Shown here one piece after another: positions 8,105-15,424 of a stretch of 64,000 nt of DNA; position 1 is the stretch's first letter, and the number at the start of each line of letters is the position of its first letter. The stretch is from Gammaproteobacteria bacterium (lineage in GTDB: Bacteria > Pseudomonadota > Gammaproteobacteria > Enterobacterales > Kangiellaceae), in contig JABXHY010000009.1 in assembly GCA_013373375.1 (NCBI GenBank), forward strand, positions 186,001 through 250,000. The letters are read 5' to 3'. Made by a program: the position numbers and the translations under genes. The notes beneath the pieces are model-generated. The model was not told where the DNA came from. It did not search any database and saw nothing but the letters and a program-made list of their open reading frames with translations.

Positions 8105-9019
8105 TTAATTAGAGTTAGTTACTTTGACAGCCATATTGGTTCTAGTATGCCCGACAAGACAACAAAACATATATCTGACCGCTTCGGTGGTAAGCTTGTG
8201 CAGCTTCTTCTTGTCATGAACTACTGGTACCACCCAGTCGCCGTTATACTCCAGTAAACTTTCTTCACTGATGTTTCCATTGTGCGCAGCCGAATTTCTT
8301 AATTTGACCAGCAAGTCAATTACATCTCGCCCTTCTGGCAACTGCACACCGCATTCAGTAGCTAACAACGCCAGGTCGCCAGAAAACCCAATTTTCTCAC
8401 TAAAGCTTCTCAGTCTTTCAGCAAACGAGGAAGCGTTTTCATTGTCAGATGCTTCATCTAATAAAATGAGCTGAAATAATATCTGGTTGTCAATTTCCGA
8501 CTCTCGAAGAGAGGCTCTAAACAATCGAAGCAATAGCGAAAACTTTGTATCCGTCTGCGCTTTCTGCTCAATGTCAGGAAGAGCATCAAGATATCCCGGA
8601 ATATTAGTTCCGTGCCGAATAACACGATCAGAGGGTATGTAGAATTTTATACCAGAGTTTTCAGGTGCTTCAGCAAAAGCACATAGTGGTGTCGCTGGGT
8701 TAGCAGAAATCACAGACAAAGCACCAACAATATTCTCGGCCTCATCTTCTTTACTTTCTATCACTTCAACGAAGTTATCGCCTTCAACGGCTTCAAACTC
8801 TACAAGCGTACAGTGCCCGGTCCTCGCGTAGTTTCTCAGTGTGTTTTCGAGATCCCTTCGCGTAAAACTAAAACGTATTGATTCAAGCTTCTTCTTACCA
8901 TCATGGATCTCACCGGCAAAACCAGTAGGTGAAAGCGGCTTTACTGTCGCGGAAGCGAGCCTAACTTCCTGTTGAACGAAAGACCTGCTGAAAACGAATC
9001 CAACTCTGTATGTTTCCAT
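8105..9019 (-). CDS. cassette protein with a HEPN-type R-x4-H motif
   Basis: This is a 304-residue soluble protein. The start is supported by GGGGAG three bases upstream. Residues 1-150 are of unknown fold. Residues 160-290 are predicted helical and carry LLVKLRNSAAHNGNIS, where R241 and H246 form the R-x4-H signature of HEPN nucleases. Apea-like HEPN proteins have a similar RN-x3-H motif before the final helices. The gene directly follows the attC of the zinc-ribbon cassette, so it is probably a cassette gene. HEPN domains are frequent in phage defence and toxin systems, but no partner antitoxin is visible next to it. The function is inferred from the motif and context only. Confidence 0.7.
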   Translation of the reverse strand: METYRVGFVFSRSFVQQEVRLASATVKPLSPTGFAGEIHDGKKKLESIRFSFTRRDLENTLRNYARTGHCTLVEFEAVEGDNFVEVIESKEDEAENIVGALSVISANPATPLCAFAEAPENSGIKFYIPSDRVIRHGTNIPGYLDALPDIEQKAQTDTKFSLLLRLFRASLRESEIDNQILFQLILLDEASDNENASSFAERLRSFSEKIGFSGDLALLATECGVQLPEGRDVIDLLVKLRNSAAHNGNISEESLLEYNGDWVVPVVHDKKKLHKLTTEAVRYMFCCLVGHTRTNMAVKVTNSN

Positions 9020-9038
9020 TGCTCCCCTCTTGCCCAGC

Positions 9039-9094
9039 GCCTAGTTAAGGAGCAAGCTACTGTTTGCTTGTTCCGCTTGAATGTCTTGTTAGGC
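9039..9094 (-). other. attC-like recombination site of the zinc-ribbon cassette
   Basis: In gene orientation it begins GCCTAACAAGACATTCAAGC and ends CTTAACTAGGC. The arms GGAACAAGC and GCTTGCTCC pair. The first core is canonical RYYYAAC. The second is ACTAGGC instead of GTTRRRY, so the site may be partly decayed. It starts 24 bases past the stop of the zinc-ribbon gene. Confidence 0.7.
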
Positions 9095-9117
9095 TTTAAC
9101 TATATACATAAGAATAT

Positions 9118-9294
9118 TTAAGCTTGTGAGCACATTGATAGTAAAAATAAGAACATAGTTCCAAACACCAATATTGAAGTAAAGGGACCTATTTCGTTCC
9201 ATCTTCTTCTATATCTACGCCCGCAATTCGGGCATGATTCAGCTGACTTGCTAATTTCATGTCCACAGTCTTTACATTTTTTAAGAGAAGCCAT
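9118..9294 (-). CDS. 58-residue zinc-ribbon membrane peptide
   Basis: A short gene starts at ATG 9294 and ends TAA at 9118. It begins MASLKKCKDCGHE, then has SCPNCGRRYRRR, giving two CxxC knuckles about 12 residues apart (Cys7, Cys10, Cys22, Cys25). This is a small zinc ribbon like those of the zinc-ribbon_2/DZR type. A basic stretch follows, then a hydrophobic helix at about residues 41-54 (SILVFGTMFLFLLSM). It lies exactly between two attC-like sites, so it is the sole gene of its cassette. An octanucleotide repeat lies 23 bases upstream and the ribosome-binding site is weak. Function unknown. Confidence 0.7.
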   Translation of the reverse strand: MASLKKCKDCGHEISKSAESCPNCGRRYRRRWNEIGPFTSILVFGTMFLFLLSMCSQA

Positions 9295-9316
9295 TACAAA
9301 TTATTTTACCGAATCC

Positions 9317-9368
9317 ATTTATTCATTTATTCATTTATTCATTTATTCATTTATTCATTTATTCATTT
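9317..9368. repeat. octanucleotide tandem repeat (ATTTATTC)6.5
   Basis: Fifty-two bases are built from a perfect eight-base unit repeated six and a half times. It sits between the attC of the TIR cassette and the start of the zinc-ribbon gene (9294), where a promoter or leader would be expected. Perfect short tandem repeats in this position are prone to slippage. Confidence 0.95.
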
Positions 9369-9372
9369 ATAA

Positions 9373-9444
9373 GCCTAACGCCTTGCTCACCGGTAGATTT
9401 GGAGCGCAGCGAGAAATTTATCCGCGTGCAGCAACTTGTTAAGC
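9373..9444 (-). other. attC recombination site of the TIR cassette
   Basis: In gene orientation it begins GCTTAACAAG (RYYYAAC) and ends GGCGTTAGGC (GTTRRRY), both canonical. Arms GCTGCACGCGGATAAATTT and AAATCTACCGGTGAGC pair with a few bulges, giving the typical attC hairpin of 72 bases. It abuts the stop codon of the TIR gene at 9445. This is the best-formed attC in the window. Confidence 0.85.
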
Positions 9445-10230
9445 CTACTTGAAGTTAACTACACTCATGCTCTGTTCTCCACCTTCTCCATCCCAAGGAG
9501 CAATATTAGTAATATTTGCTCGTGGATTATCGCCATCACCAAAAACAACCCCCATTACAAAAGGCACTTTCGGTTTTATGTTATGGTCATAAATACGAAT
9601 ACCATACTCGAAATCACCTTTTAACTCGGAGATAGAGATTTGCTGCATACCTTTGAACGCAGGGTATTGCCACACAGTACTTTCTATTTTTTTGGATGTT
9701 GTAATTTTGAATCCGATTGGCTCAGCCCAAAACTGAGGCTCAAATACAACCATTGCGGCTTTTGGCTCGTCACTCGCAAGCTGAACAGAGACGGCTAGAT
9801 TGGCTGCTGGAGTATCTGTTTCTTTCTTTTGCCTTGTAATTGCCGCATAAATATCAAGCATCCACTCTTCTTCAGTTTTGTTTTCAATGTCGATGTAGAA
9901 ACGACTTTCTAAGAATGGTGGGAATTGAGATATATGGCCAACCTTTACAGGGACAATAAATTCTGGCTTGATGCCGTTGATCTCATCTGCCAATGCTTTG
10001 CGAAGTTCTGTTCTTACCCAAGGTTTATCTATCGAGTTTGGAGACAGAAATATAAGGAATTTATCTGCGGATTCGATTCCAGAATGGACAGTTTCTATTA
10101 GGTCGTCACCACCTAAAATTTCGTACTTATCAAGCCAACCTTTTATATCCGGAAATCGCTGACCGACCCTCAAAAAGACTTGTTCGACAAGTGGTTTATC
10201 TTCTGATGCGTGACTAAAAAATACTTTCAT
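9445..10230 (-). CDS. TIR-domain protein with an unknown C-terminal domain
   Basis: This is a 261-residue soluble protein. AAGGAG lies four bases before the start. Residues 1-135 are a TIR domain: KVFFSHASEDK at the N-terminus, GWLDKYEILGGDDL, then FLIFLSPNSIDKPWVRTEL, where Glu75 of W-V-R-T-E-L occupies the position of the NADase glutamate. Residues 150-261 form a beta-rich domain that was not recognised, ending in APWDGEGGE. Bacterial TIR proteins commonly cleave NAD or make signalling nucleotides in phage defence. The gene starts 15 bases after a GTTAGGC core and ends at an attC, so it is the first cassette of this block. A defence role is inferred, not shown. Confidence 0.85.
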   Translation of the reverse strand: MKVFFSHASEDKPLVEQVFLRVGQRFPDIKGWLDKYEILGGDDLIETVHSGIESADKFLIFLSPNSIDKPWVRTELRKALADEINGIKPEFIVPVKVGHISQFPPFLESRFYIDIENKTEEEWMLDIYAAITRQKKETDTPAANLAVSVQLASDEPKAAMVVFEPQFWAEPIGFKITTSKKIESTVWQYPAFKGMQQISISELKGDFEYGIRIYDHNIKPKVPFVMGVVFGDGDNPRANITNIAPWDGEGGEQSMSVVNFK

Positions 10231-10244
10231 GATTCTCCTTCTAG

Positions 10245-10424
10245 GCCTAACAGCTTATTCTATTCAGCAAATCACAAGTAACCAACGCGAATTGACTGAA
10301 ACAAATCTTAATATTTTAAAAATCAAAAGGTTATTGGCAGCTGTTTAATTTGCCAATATTCTTAATTTCATTTAGTGAAAATAATAATCTATTGATTAGA
10401 GAGATTAATTCCATTTATCAAGAA
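10245..10424 (-). repeat. attI-like promoter repeat, copy 1
   Basis: On the minus strand the 180-base segment ends TAGAATAAGCTGTTAGGC, with a perfect GTTRRRY core (GTTAGGC) 15 bases before the TIR start codon. It matches 7678-7857 throughout and 6381-6449 in its gene-proximal third. It does not fold back on itself as an attC would. Confidence 0.7.
10257..10285 (-). promoter_or_regulatory. candidate promoter of the TIR cassette
   Basis: On the minus strand TTGGTT (10280-10285) and TAGAAT (10257-10262) are separated by 17 bases, close to the sigma-70 consensus. The same TAGAAT is conserved in the repeats before the propeller gene and the small membrane gene, with weaker -35 hexamers. It would act as a cassette promoter embedded next to the recombination core. 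Confidence 0.55.
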
Positions 10425-10566
10425 TTTACCGCCTCATAGAAGCGTAGTAATAATAGTCGAGAGTTTCCAGTGCAAAGAACATTTATTAGCGACCAAGCTA
10501 ACAATGCATCAAGTTGAAAGGCCCAATATTATTAAGATGTGTTCAATTAATGAACGAAAGCCAACC

Positions 10567-12078
10567 CTAGCGAATCGGCAATTCAATGATTACCTTAAGT
10601 CCCTTAAGGGTTTTATTAACACCAGTTTGATTACTAACCGTTTCGTTACTAACGGTTTCATTATCAACTGGCCTATTCTCAGCGGTTCTATTCTCAGCTC
10701 TTATACTTCCACCATTTGCTTTAACCGCTCGACTGGCAATAGTAAGGCCCAATCCAATACCACCTGTGTGTCGAGCTCTGGCGGAATCCGTTCTAAAAAA
10801 GGGATCAAATAACTTATCGATATTTTCTGGCTCAACACCATCACCTTCGTCGTCGACTTCAATCAAAAAGGCTTCAGCTTCTTTTTTTAAAGTAACTGTC
10901 ACCGTACCATTTTGCTTGCAGTGTCGTATGGCATTTCGAATAACATTTTCAATCGCGCTGCACAGCAACTGATAATAACCAATGAAAAAATAAACGTCTT
11001 CTTTGTCTTGCTTATCGGACTTTAATTCGATGTCTAACTCAAAATTTACGGGTTTAGCAGATGCTTCGTACTCCAAATTCTTTTTCATTTGCAGCAGCAG
11101 TTCATTTAATAAAAAATCAACTTTACGCTCGGTTACTTGACCGCGTTCTAAAGCAGCAATATTGAGCAGTTGAGCAATCATTTGCTCCATTGCATCGATA
11201 TCGTTTTGAATTTGATTGAGATGCTTTGTCGTTGACTCGATATTTTGTTTTTCAAGCAAACCTATGGCAATTTGAATTCGCGTTAAGGGAGAACGTAGCT
11301 CATGAGAGACATCGCTTAATAACTGTTTTTGAGCATTAATGGTTTGATGCGTCGTATTGGCCATAGCGTCAAACTCTTCTGCCAATTGGTAAAACTCATC
11401 CTTACGATTGCCGATGGCATCGACCGCCGATAAATGTTCGCCTTTTCGTAACGCTTGAGTGGCCGATCGAAGCGCTTTAATCGGCCGTACCAAAGTGTAA
11501 GCCAATAAAAAGCACAGCGAGCTGCTGAGTATTAAGTAGATTAGCCATTGCAATAAAGTAATGCTGTCAAAAAAGTGAATGATCATTCGGCCTTTAAAGC
11601 GACCAATATAATTACTTAAAATTAATCGATACTCTTGTCCGTCAACACTCACAATAGGACCGCCAACAAAAGCAATATTCCCTTGTACGGCAACTCGTTT
11701 TTCTATTTCATCTTGCTGTAAGAATATTTTTAATGTTTGAGGTAACTCAATATTTGTTCTTGCCGTTTGGTTACGGTCAATGAGGTAAAATGGTTGAAAC
11801 CCTTTTTCACGCCAAGCATCAATAATCTCTTTCGGTGGCATAACAGAACTTAATAAAGCACGAGTTGCTCGCCGCTTACCTCGTTCGCCCATATCGGACT
11901 CAAGAATTTTTGCTAAACGTTTGGTGGTTGCTACCATACTGCGTTCGGCAGGATAAAAGTTAATGTTATCTCGTAAAGCAAGAAAGCTCACAATAGAAAC
12001 AACAACCATCACGCCCATAGCCAGCCAGAACCAAATGAAGATTTTCCAAAATAGTTTTAATCGGTTAAATGGCCACAT
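10567..12078 (-). CDS. cpxA: envelope-stress sensor histidine kinase CpxA
   Basis: A 503-residue inner-membrane kinase. ATG 12078 (MWPFNRLKLF) is chosen because it overlaps the cpxR stop by 14 bases and precedes the first membrane helix. The order is helix 1, a periplasmic sensor of about 130 residues, helix 2, HAMP, a HisKA domain with VSHELRSPLTR (His near 259), then HATPase boxes NAIRHCKQNG, DEGDGVEPE and GIGLGLTIAS. In the Cpx pathway it phosphorylates CpxR on envelope protein misfolding. Oddly, between GGSIRAEN and GLKVIIELP there is an insert of about 28 residues rich in E-N-R and S-N-E-T repeats, where E. coli CpxA has about seven residues. Confidence 0.9.
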   Translation of the reverse strand: MWPFNRLKLFWKIFIWFWLAMGVMVVVSIVSFLALRDNINFYPAERSMVATTKRLAKILESDMGERGKRRATRALLSSVMPPKEIIDAWREKGFQPFYLIDRNQTARTNIELPQTLKIFLQQDEIEKRVAVQGNIAFVGGPIVSVDGQEYRLILSNYIGRFKGRMIIHFFDSITLLQWLIYLILSSSLCFLLAYTLVRPIKALRSATQALRKGEHLSAVDAIGNRKDEFYQLAEEFDAMANTTHQTINAQKQLLSDVSHELRSPLTRIQIAIGLLEKQNIESTTKHLNQIQNDIDAMEQMIAQLLNIAALERGQVTERKVDFLLNELLLQMKKNLEYEASAKPVNFELDIELKSDKQDKEDVYFFIGYYQLLCSAIENVIRNAIRHCKQNGTVTVTLKKEAEAFLIEVDDEGDGVEPENIDKLFDPFFRTDSARARHTGGIGLGLTIASRAVKANGGSIRAENRTAENRPVDNETVSNETVSNQTGVNKTLKGLKVIIELPIR

Positions 12079-12766
12079 ACTGATACCCAACACCACGCAA
12101 CGTTTTGATTCGATCTTCGCCATTACTGGCTGGGCCTAACTTTTTTCTTAAATGACTGATGTGCATATCAATACTTCGATCATAAGCCATCAATCGACGT
12201 CCGAGACAGTGTTTGCTTATATCTTCGCGAGTTACCAGCTCTCCCGCTTGCTTAACCAACATAATTAATATTTGATGCTCGGTCGCGGTCAACTCGATTG
12301 GCTGTTGATTAATGGTGACTCGGTATCGTGCACAATCCACGGTTAGATCCTGGAATTGAAAAATAGAGCTTTCTGCTGCTGGCGTTTGTGCCGACTCAGG
12401 AATGGCGTTAAACCGTCTAATGATGCTGCGAATTCTTGCCACGAGCTCTCGTGGGTTACAGGGTTTCGCCAGATAATCGTCGGCGCCCATTTCAAGTCCG
12501 ACAATGCGATCTATCTCATCGCCTTTTGCTGTTAGCATAAGTACGGGTGTTTGTTTTTTGGTTGAAAGCTCTCTTAATATTTCGAATCCATTTTTATTGG
12601 GCAGCATCACATCAAGAATAATAAGATCATAATGTTCCGCCATTGCCTGCTCAGCGGCTTTTGCTCCATCGTGTACAGCATCAACACTAAACTCTTCGCC
12701 AGACAAATAGTCGGAGAGTAATTCGCATAACTCAATATCGTCGTCAACCAATAAAATTTTCTGCAT
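12065..12766 (-). CDS. cpxR: envelope-stress response regulator CpxR
   Basis: A 233-residue OmpR/PhoB-type regulator. The receiver has acidic D8-D10, phospho-acceptor Asp52 in ILDVMLP, and LTAKGDE and AKPCNP downstream. The C-terminal winged helix contains LGRRLMAYDRSIDMHISHLR, nearly the same as in E. coli CpxR, which supports the assignment beyond the general family. It is translationally coupled to cpxA and divergent from the cpxP-like gene, the classical arrangement. A direct repeat of TTTAC lies upstream and probably mediates autoregulation. Confidence 0.93.
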   Translation of the reverse strand: MQKILLVDDDIELCELLSDYLSGEEFSVDAVHDGAKAAEQAMAEHYDLIILDVMLPNKNGFEILRELSTKKQTPVLMLTAKGDEIDRIVGLEMGADDYLAKPCNPRELVARIRSIIRRFNAIPESAQTPAAESSIFQFQDLTVDCARYRVTINQQPIELTATEHQILIMLVKQAGELVTREDISKHCLGRRLMAYDRSIDMHISHLRKKLGPASNGEDRIKTLRGVGYQYVAI

Positions 12767-12876
12767 AGTTAATTTCTATCTTTTCGATTCGTCACTTTTG
12801 ATTGATCATTTATCTTTCGATTTATGACTAACGCTTAAGTTTATTATCAGGTGTAATATAGAGAAGCTAAAGCCTC

Positions 12877-12892
12877 TTTACATAATCTTTAC
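12877..12892. promoter_or_regulatory. candidate CpxR box
   Basis: TTTACATAATCTTTAC, read on the other strand as GTAAA-N6-GTAAA, fits the published CpxR consensus of two GTAAA half sites. It lies in the 244-base divergent region between cpxR and the cpxP-like gene, about 110 bases from each start, so it could control both. Confidence 0.65.
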
Positions 12893-13010
12893 ACTCGCGA
12901 TACCCAACTTTAAATTCCAGGTTATAGACTACAAACATGGTTAAAGTTTACTTCGAATCCGAATAGTGAGCTTTAACCTAATGCTTTAAGCTCAATACGA
13001 GGATACTGAT

Positions 13011-13463
13011 ATGACCCAATTTAAAACCACATGTTTACTTTTAATTATAGCGCTTACTTCAAGTGTGTCTGTGTTTGCGAACCAATTCGATGACGACAGG
13101 CAGCCAAAAGGCAAGCAGATGTTACAAAAGATGGAGCAAATGCTGGATCTCAGCAGCGACCAAGTTACCGCGATTAAACAGATATTCCAAAGCTCAAAAC
13201 AAACTGCGCAAAGCGATAAAGCAAAGTTAAAACAGCTTCAGAAAAACATTAAACAGCAAATGGACCAGTCATCGGTGGACGAGCAATCGATTCGAAAGCT
13301 GGCGCATCAAGCAGCTGATACTCGCGTTAACCTGATGTTGCTGAAGCATGCATCTGAGCAAAAAATAAAGTCGGTGCTGAATGCAGAGCAACAAGCTAAA
13401 TTTGAACTGATAAAGGAAATGCGTGCTGATAAAAGACAGCAGCGTCGAAACCGTCAACAGTAA
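13011..13463 (+). CDS. cpxP: CpxP/Spy-family periplasmic protein
   Basis: A 150-residue protein with a signal peptide (residues 1-23, cleaved after VFA). The mature part is highly charged and helical and carries two LTxxQ-type motifs, LSSDQVTAI near residue 46 and LNAEQQAKF near 124, that define the CpxP/Spy family. CpxP binds the CpxA sensor domain and damps signalling, while Spy is a periplasmic chaperone. Divergence from cpxRA across a CpxR-box candidate favours the CpxP role. The very basic tail (RADKRQQRRNRQQ) is unusual but not unique. Confidence 0.85.
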   Translation: MTQFKTTCLLLIIALTSSVSVFANQFDDDRQPKGKQMLQKMEQMLDLSSDQVTAIKQIFQSSKQTAQSDKAKLKQLQKNIKQQMDQSSVDEQSIRKLAHQAADTRVNLMLLKHASEQKIKSVLNAEQQAKFELIKEMRADKRQQRRNRQQ

Positions 13464-13792
13464 TCGGCCTGGCTTATGACGAAAGGGTTAACTGACGAGT
13501 GCTTTAATTTGCGAATGCTTTAACCAGCAGCACTTACTAATATTTTAACCGCTAATATTTTAACTACTAATAAAAAGACTCATGCAATTGTATTGCTGGG
13601 TCTTTTTATCGTATTAAAATCGTCTTTTAGTCGTTTATTAATCGCCGTTTAAAAAAAAGACATCTCTCCACATATCACAAAAGCAACCTGCAACTATCGA
13701 TTTAATGAAACCCGCTAATCGACATAACCGGGTTGTCTACCGCTCAGAATTGATTTACCGTTACTGCTTTGCAAATCAACAGGTTATCCCAC
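13464..13792. other. intergenic region after cpxP
   Basis: There is no gene in these 329 bases. They contain the terminator at 13572-13607 and the leader of the amidohydrolase gene. No clear promoter hexamers were identified. Confidence 0.5.
13572..13607 (+). terminator. rho-independent terminator after cpxP
   Basis: An 11-base stem AAAAAGACTCA / TGGGTCTTTTT with one G-T pair encloses a 14-base loop and ends in a T run. Its A/T-rich arms would work on both strands, but only cpxP ends upstream of it. Confidence 0.75.
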
Positions 13793-15352
13793 ATGTTCCG
13801 GCTTTTGATTGGTACTCTCATTTCGTTTTGTTTAATCTTCAATGGCGCAGTTGAAGCGGCAATTAAAGACGCTCCCGAGCGTCAACGGGGCGAAGGACCC
13901 TATCAAAAATTGATAATACGCGGTGTCAACATCATAGCCGGACACGGCGCTCCCGCCATTGGACCTGCCGATATCGTGATTGAAGGTAATACCATTACCG
14001 AGATAAAAGTAGTTGGTTATCCTCAAGTACCGGTCAAAGGTGAGCGACCGAAAGCCGATGACAATACTAAAGAGATTGACCTGACCGGACATTACGTATT
14101 GCCAGGTTTTGTCGACATGCACGGCCACCTGGGTGGAGAGTCACAGGGTACTCCGGCAGAATATGTACTCAAATTATGGCTTGCACATGGCATTACTACC
14201 GTACGAGAGCCCGGCAGTTTTAATGGACTGGATTGGACAGTAAAACATCAAAAAGCCAGCGCCGATAATAAAATTACCGCTCCGCGATTGGTGCCCTATG
14301 TTGGATTTGGTGCCGGCAAAAAAGGCCCGTTTACCTCAGTAAGACAAGTAAAAAACTGGGTCGACGATATGGCCGATAAAGGCGCATTAGGGATCAAGTT
14401 TTTCGGTGATCGTCCGGAATATATTCAAGCGGCGATCAATCAAGCCAAAAAACATAATATGAAAACCACCATGCACCACGCGCAGATTGATGTGGTCCGT
14501 ATGAATGCATTAATCAGTGCTCGAATGGGCTTAACCAGTATGGAACATTGGTATGGTTTGCCCGAGGCTATGTTTGAAGACAAGGTGATTCAAGAATACC
14601 CAGCCGATTATAACTATCAAGACGAACAGCATCGTTTTGGAGAGGCAGGCAAGCTATGGTTACAGTCGGCAGAACCCGGCAGCGACAAGTGGAATCAAGT
14701 TCGCGATGAACTGATTAAGCTCGATTTTACGCTCGACCCAACGTTTACAATTTACGAAGCCAGTCGAGATTTAATGCGCGAAAGAAATGCGACCTGGCAT
14801 AAAGATTACACACTTCCCAGTTTGTGGAACTTTTTTGAACCCAGCCGCTATGCTCACGGTTCCTATTGGTTTGATTGGACGACGCAAGACGAAATTAACT
14901 GGAAACGAAACTTTCAACGCTGGATGACTTTCGTAAACGATTACAAAAATCACGGCGGACGTGTCACCACAGGATCAGATTCAGGCTATATCTATAAACT
15001 GTATGGCTTTGGTTATATTCGTGAACTTGAGCTTTTACAAGAAGCAGGCTTTCATCCATTAGAAGTGATTAAAGCCGCAACAATAGACGGCGCAGAAGTG
15101 TTAAATATGGCCGATAAAATAGGCACCGTCGAAGTGGGCAAGCTGGCCGACCTTGTTATTGTAAAGGAAAATCCATTACATAACTTTAAAGTATTGTACG
15201 GTACTGGACATTTTAAATTGGGAGACGACAATAAACCAACCAGAACCGAAGGCATTAAATACACCATTAAAGATGGTATTGTGTATGATGCGCAGCAGTT
15301 ACTAGAAGATGTTCGTGCGATGGTAAAAAAAGCGAAGCAAGAAACGAAATAA
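13793..15352 (+). CDS. exported amidohydrolase-family enzyme
   Basis: A 519-residue protein. ATG 13793 is preferred over an upstream TTG because a clean signal peptide (MFRLLIGTLISF to EAA) starts there. The metal-dependent amidohydrolase fold is seen in VLPGFVDMHGHLGG (HxH pair), GIKFFGD (candidate carboxylated lysine), MHHAQ and MEHWYG (histidines) and TGSDSGY (aspartate), followed by the closing beta-sandwich GKLADLVIVKENPL. Members include imidazolonepropionase-like and prolidase-like hydrolases. The substrate is not evident. The cysteine synthase gene follows after 72 bases and may be cotranscribed. Confidence 0.88.
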   Translation: MFRLLIGTLISFCLIFNGAVEAAIKDAPERQRGEGPYQKLIIRGVNIIAGHGAPAIGPADIVIEGNTITEIKVVGYPQVPVKGERPKADDNTKEIDLTGHYVLPGFVDMHGHLGGESQGTPAEYVLKLWLAHGITTVREPGSFNGLDWTVKHQKASADNKITAPRLVPYVGFGAGKKGPFTSVRQVKNWVDDMADKGALGIKFFGDRPEYIQAAINQAKKHNMKTTMHHAQIDVVRMNALISARMGLTSMEHWYGLPEAMFEDKVIQEYPADYNYQDEQHRFGEAGKLWLQSAEPGSDKWNQVRDELIKLDFTLDPTFTIYEASRDLMRERNATWHKDYTLPSLWNFFEPSRYAHGSYWFDWTTQDEINWKRNFQRWMTFVNDYKNHGGRVTTGSDSGYIYKLYGFGYIRELELLQEAGFHPLEVIKAATIDGAEVLNMADKIGTVEVGKLADLVIVKENPLHNFKVLYGTGHFKLGDDNKPTRTEGIKYTIKDGIVYDAQQLLEDVRAMVKKAKQETK

Positions 15353-15424
15353 AAGTATTGTATTCGAAGTTTATCTTTAACCATTTTCGACAATAACAGA
15401 CGGTATTATGAAAGACCCGATATT

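Larger units (their letters stand above)
6381..10424 (-). mobile_element. integron cassette cluster lacking an integrase (CALIN-like)
   Basis: All genes here are on the minus strand. Three are followed directly by imperfect hairpins with cassette-type cores (6546-6602, 9039-9094, 9373-9444), and three are preceded by copies of one promoter-bearing GTTA-core repeat. No tyrosine integrase gene is in the window. Read from right to left the order is: repeat copy 1, TIR gene, attC, zinc-ribbon gene, attC, HEPN-motif gene, REP-rich spacer, repeat copy 2, propeller gene, attC, repeat copy 3, small membrane gene. Short unrelated genes each with a terminal recombination hairpin are the hallmark of integron cassettes. 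Confidence 0.7.
10231..10566. other. boundary between cassette cluster and cpx locus
   Basis: There is no gene in these 336 bases. The first 194 bases hold attI-like repeat copy 1 with a promoter. The rest (10425-10566) shows no recognised element. No integrase gene is encoded here, which is where one would be expected beside an attI site. Confidence 0.6.

Noticed and set aside
6381-10424. Insertion sequence or composite transposon origin of the accessory region
   Set aside because: No transposase gene, terminal inverted repeats or target duplications were found. The hairpins next to stop codons fit cassettes better.
10504-10812. Plus-strand open frame of 102 codons
   Set aside because: It lies mostly antisense to the 3' end of cpxA and is open because of the repetitive insert there.
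13832-14128. Minus-strand open frame inside the amidohydrolase gene
   Set aside because: It is antisense to a well-supported gene and has no ribosome-binding site or family pattern.
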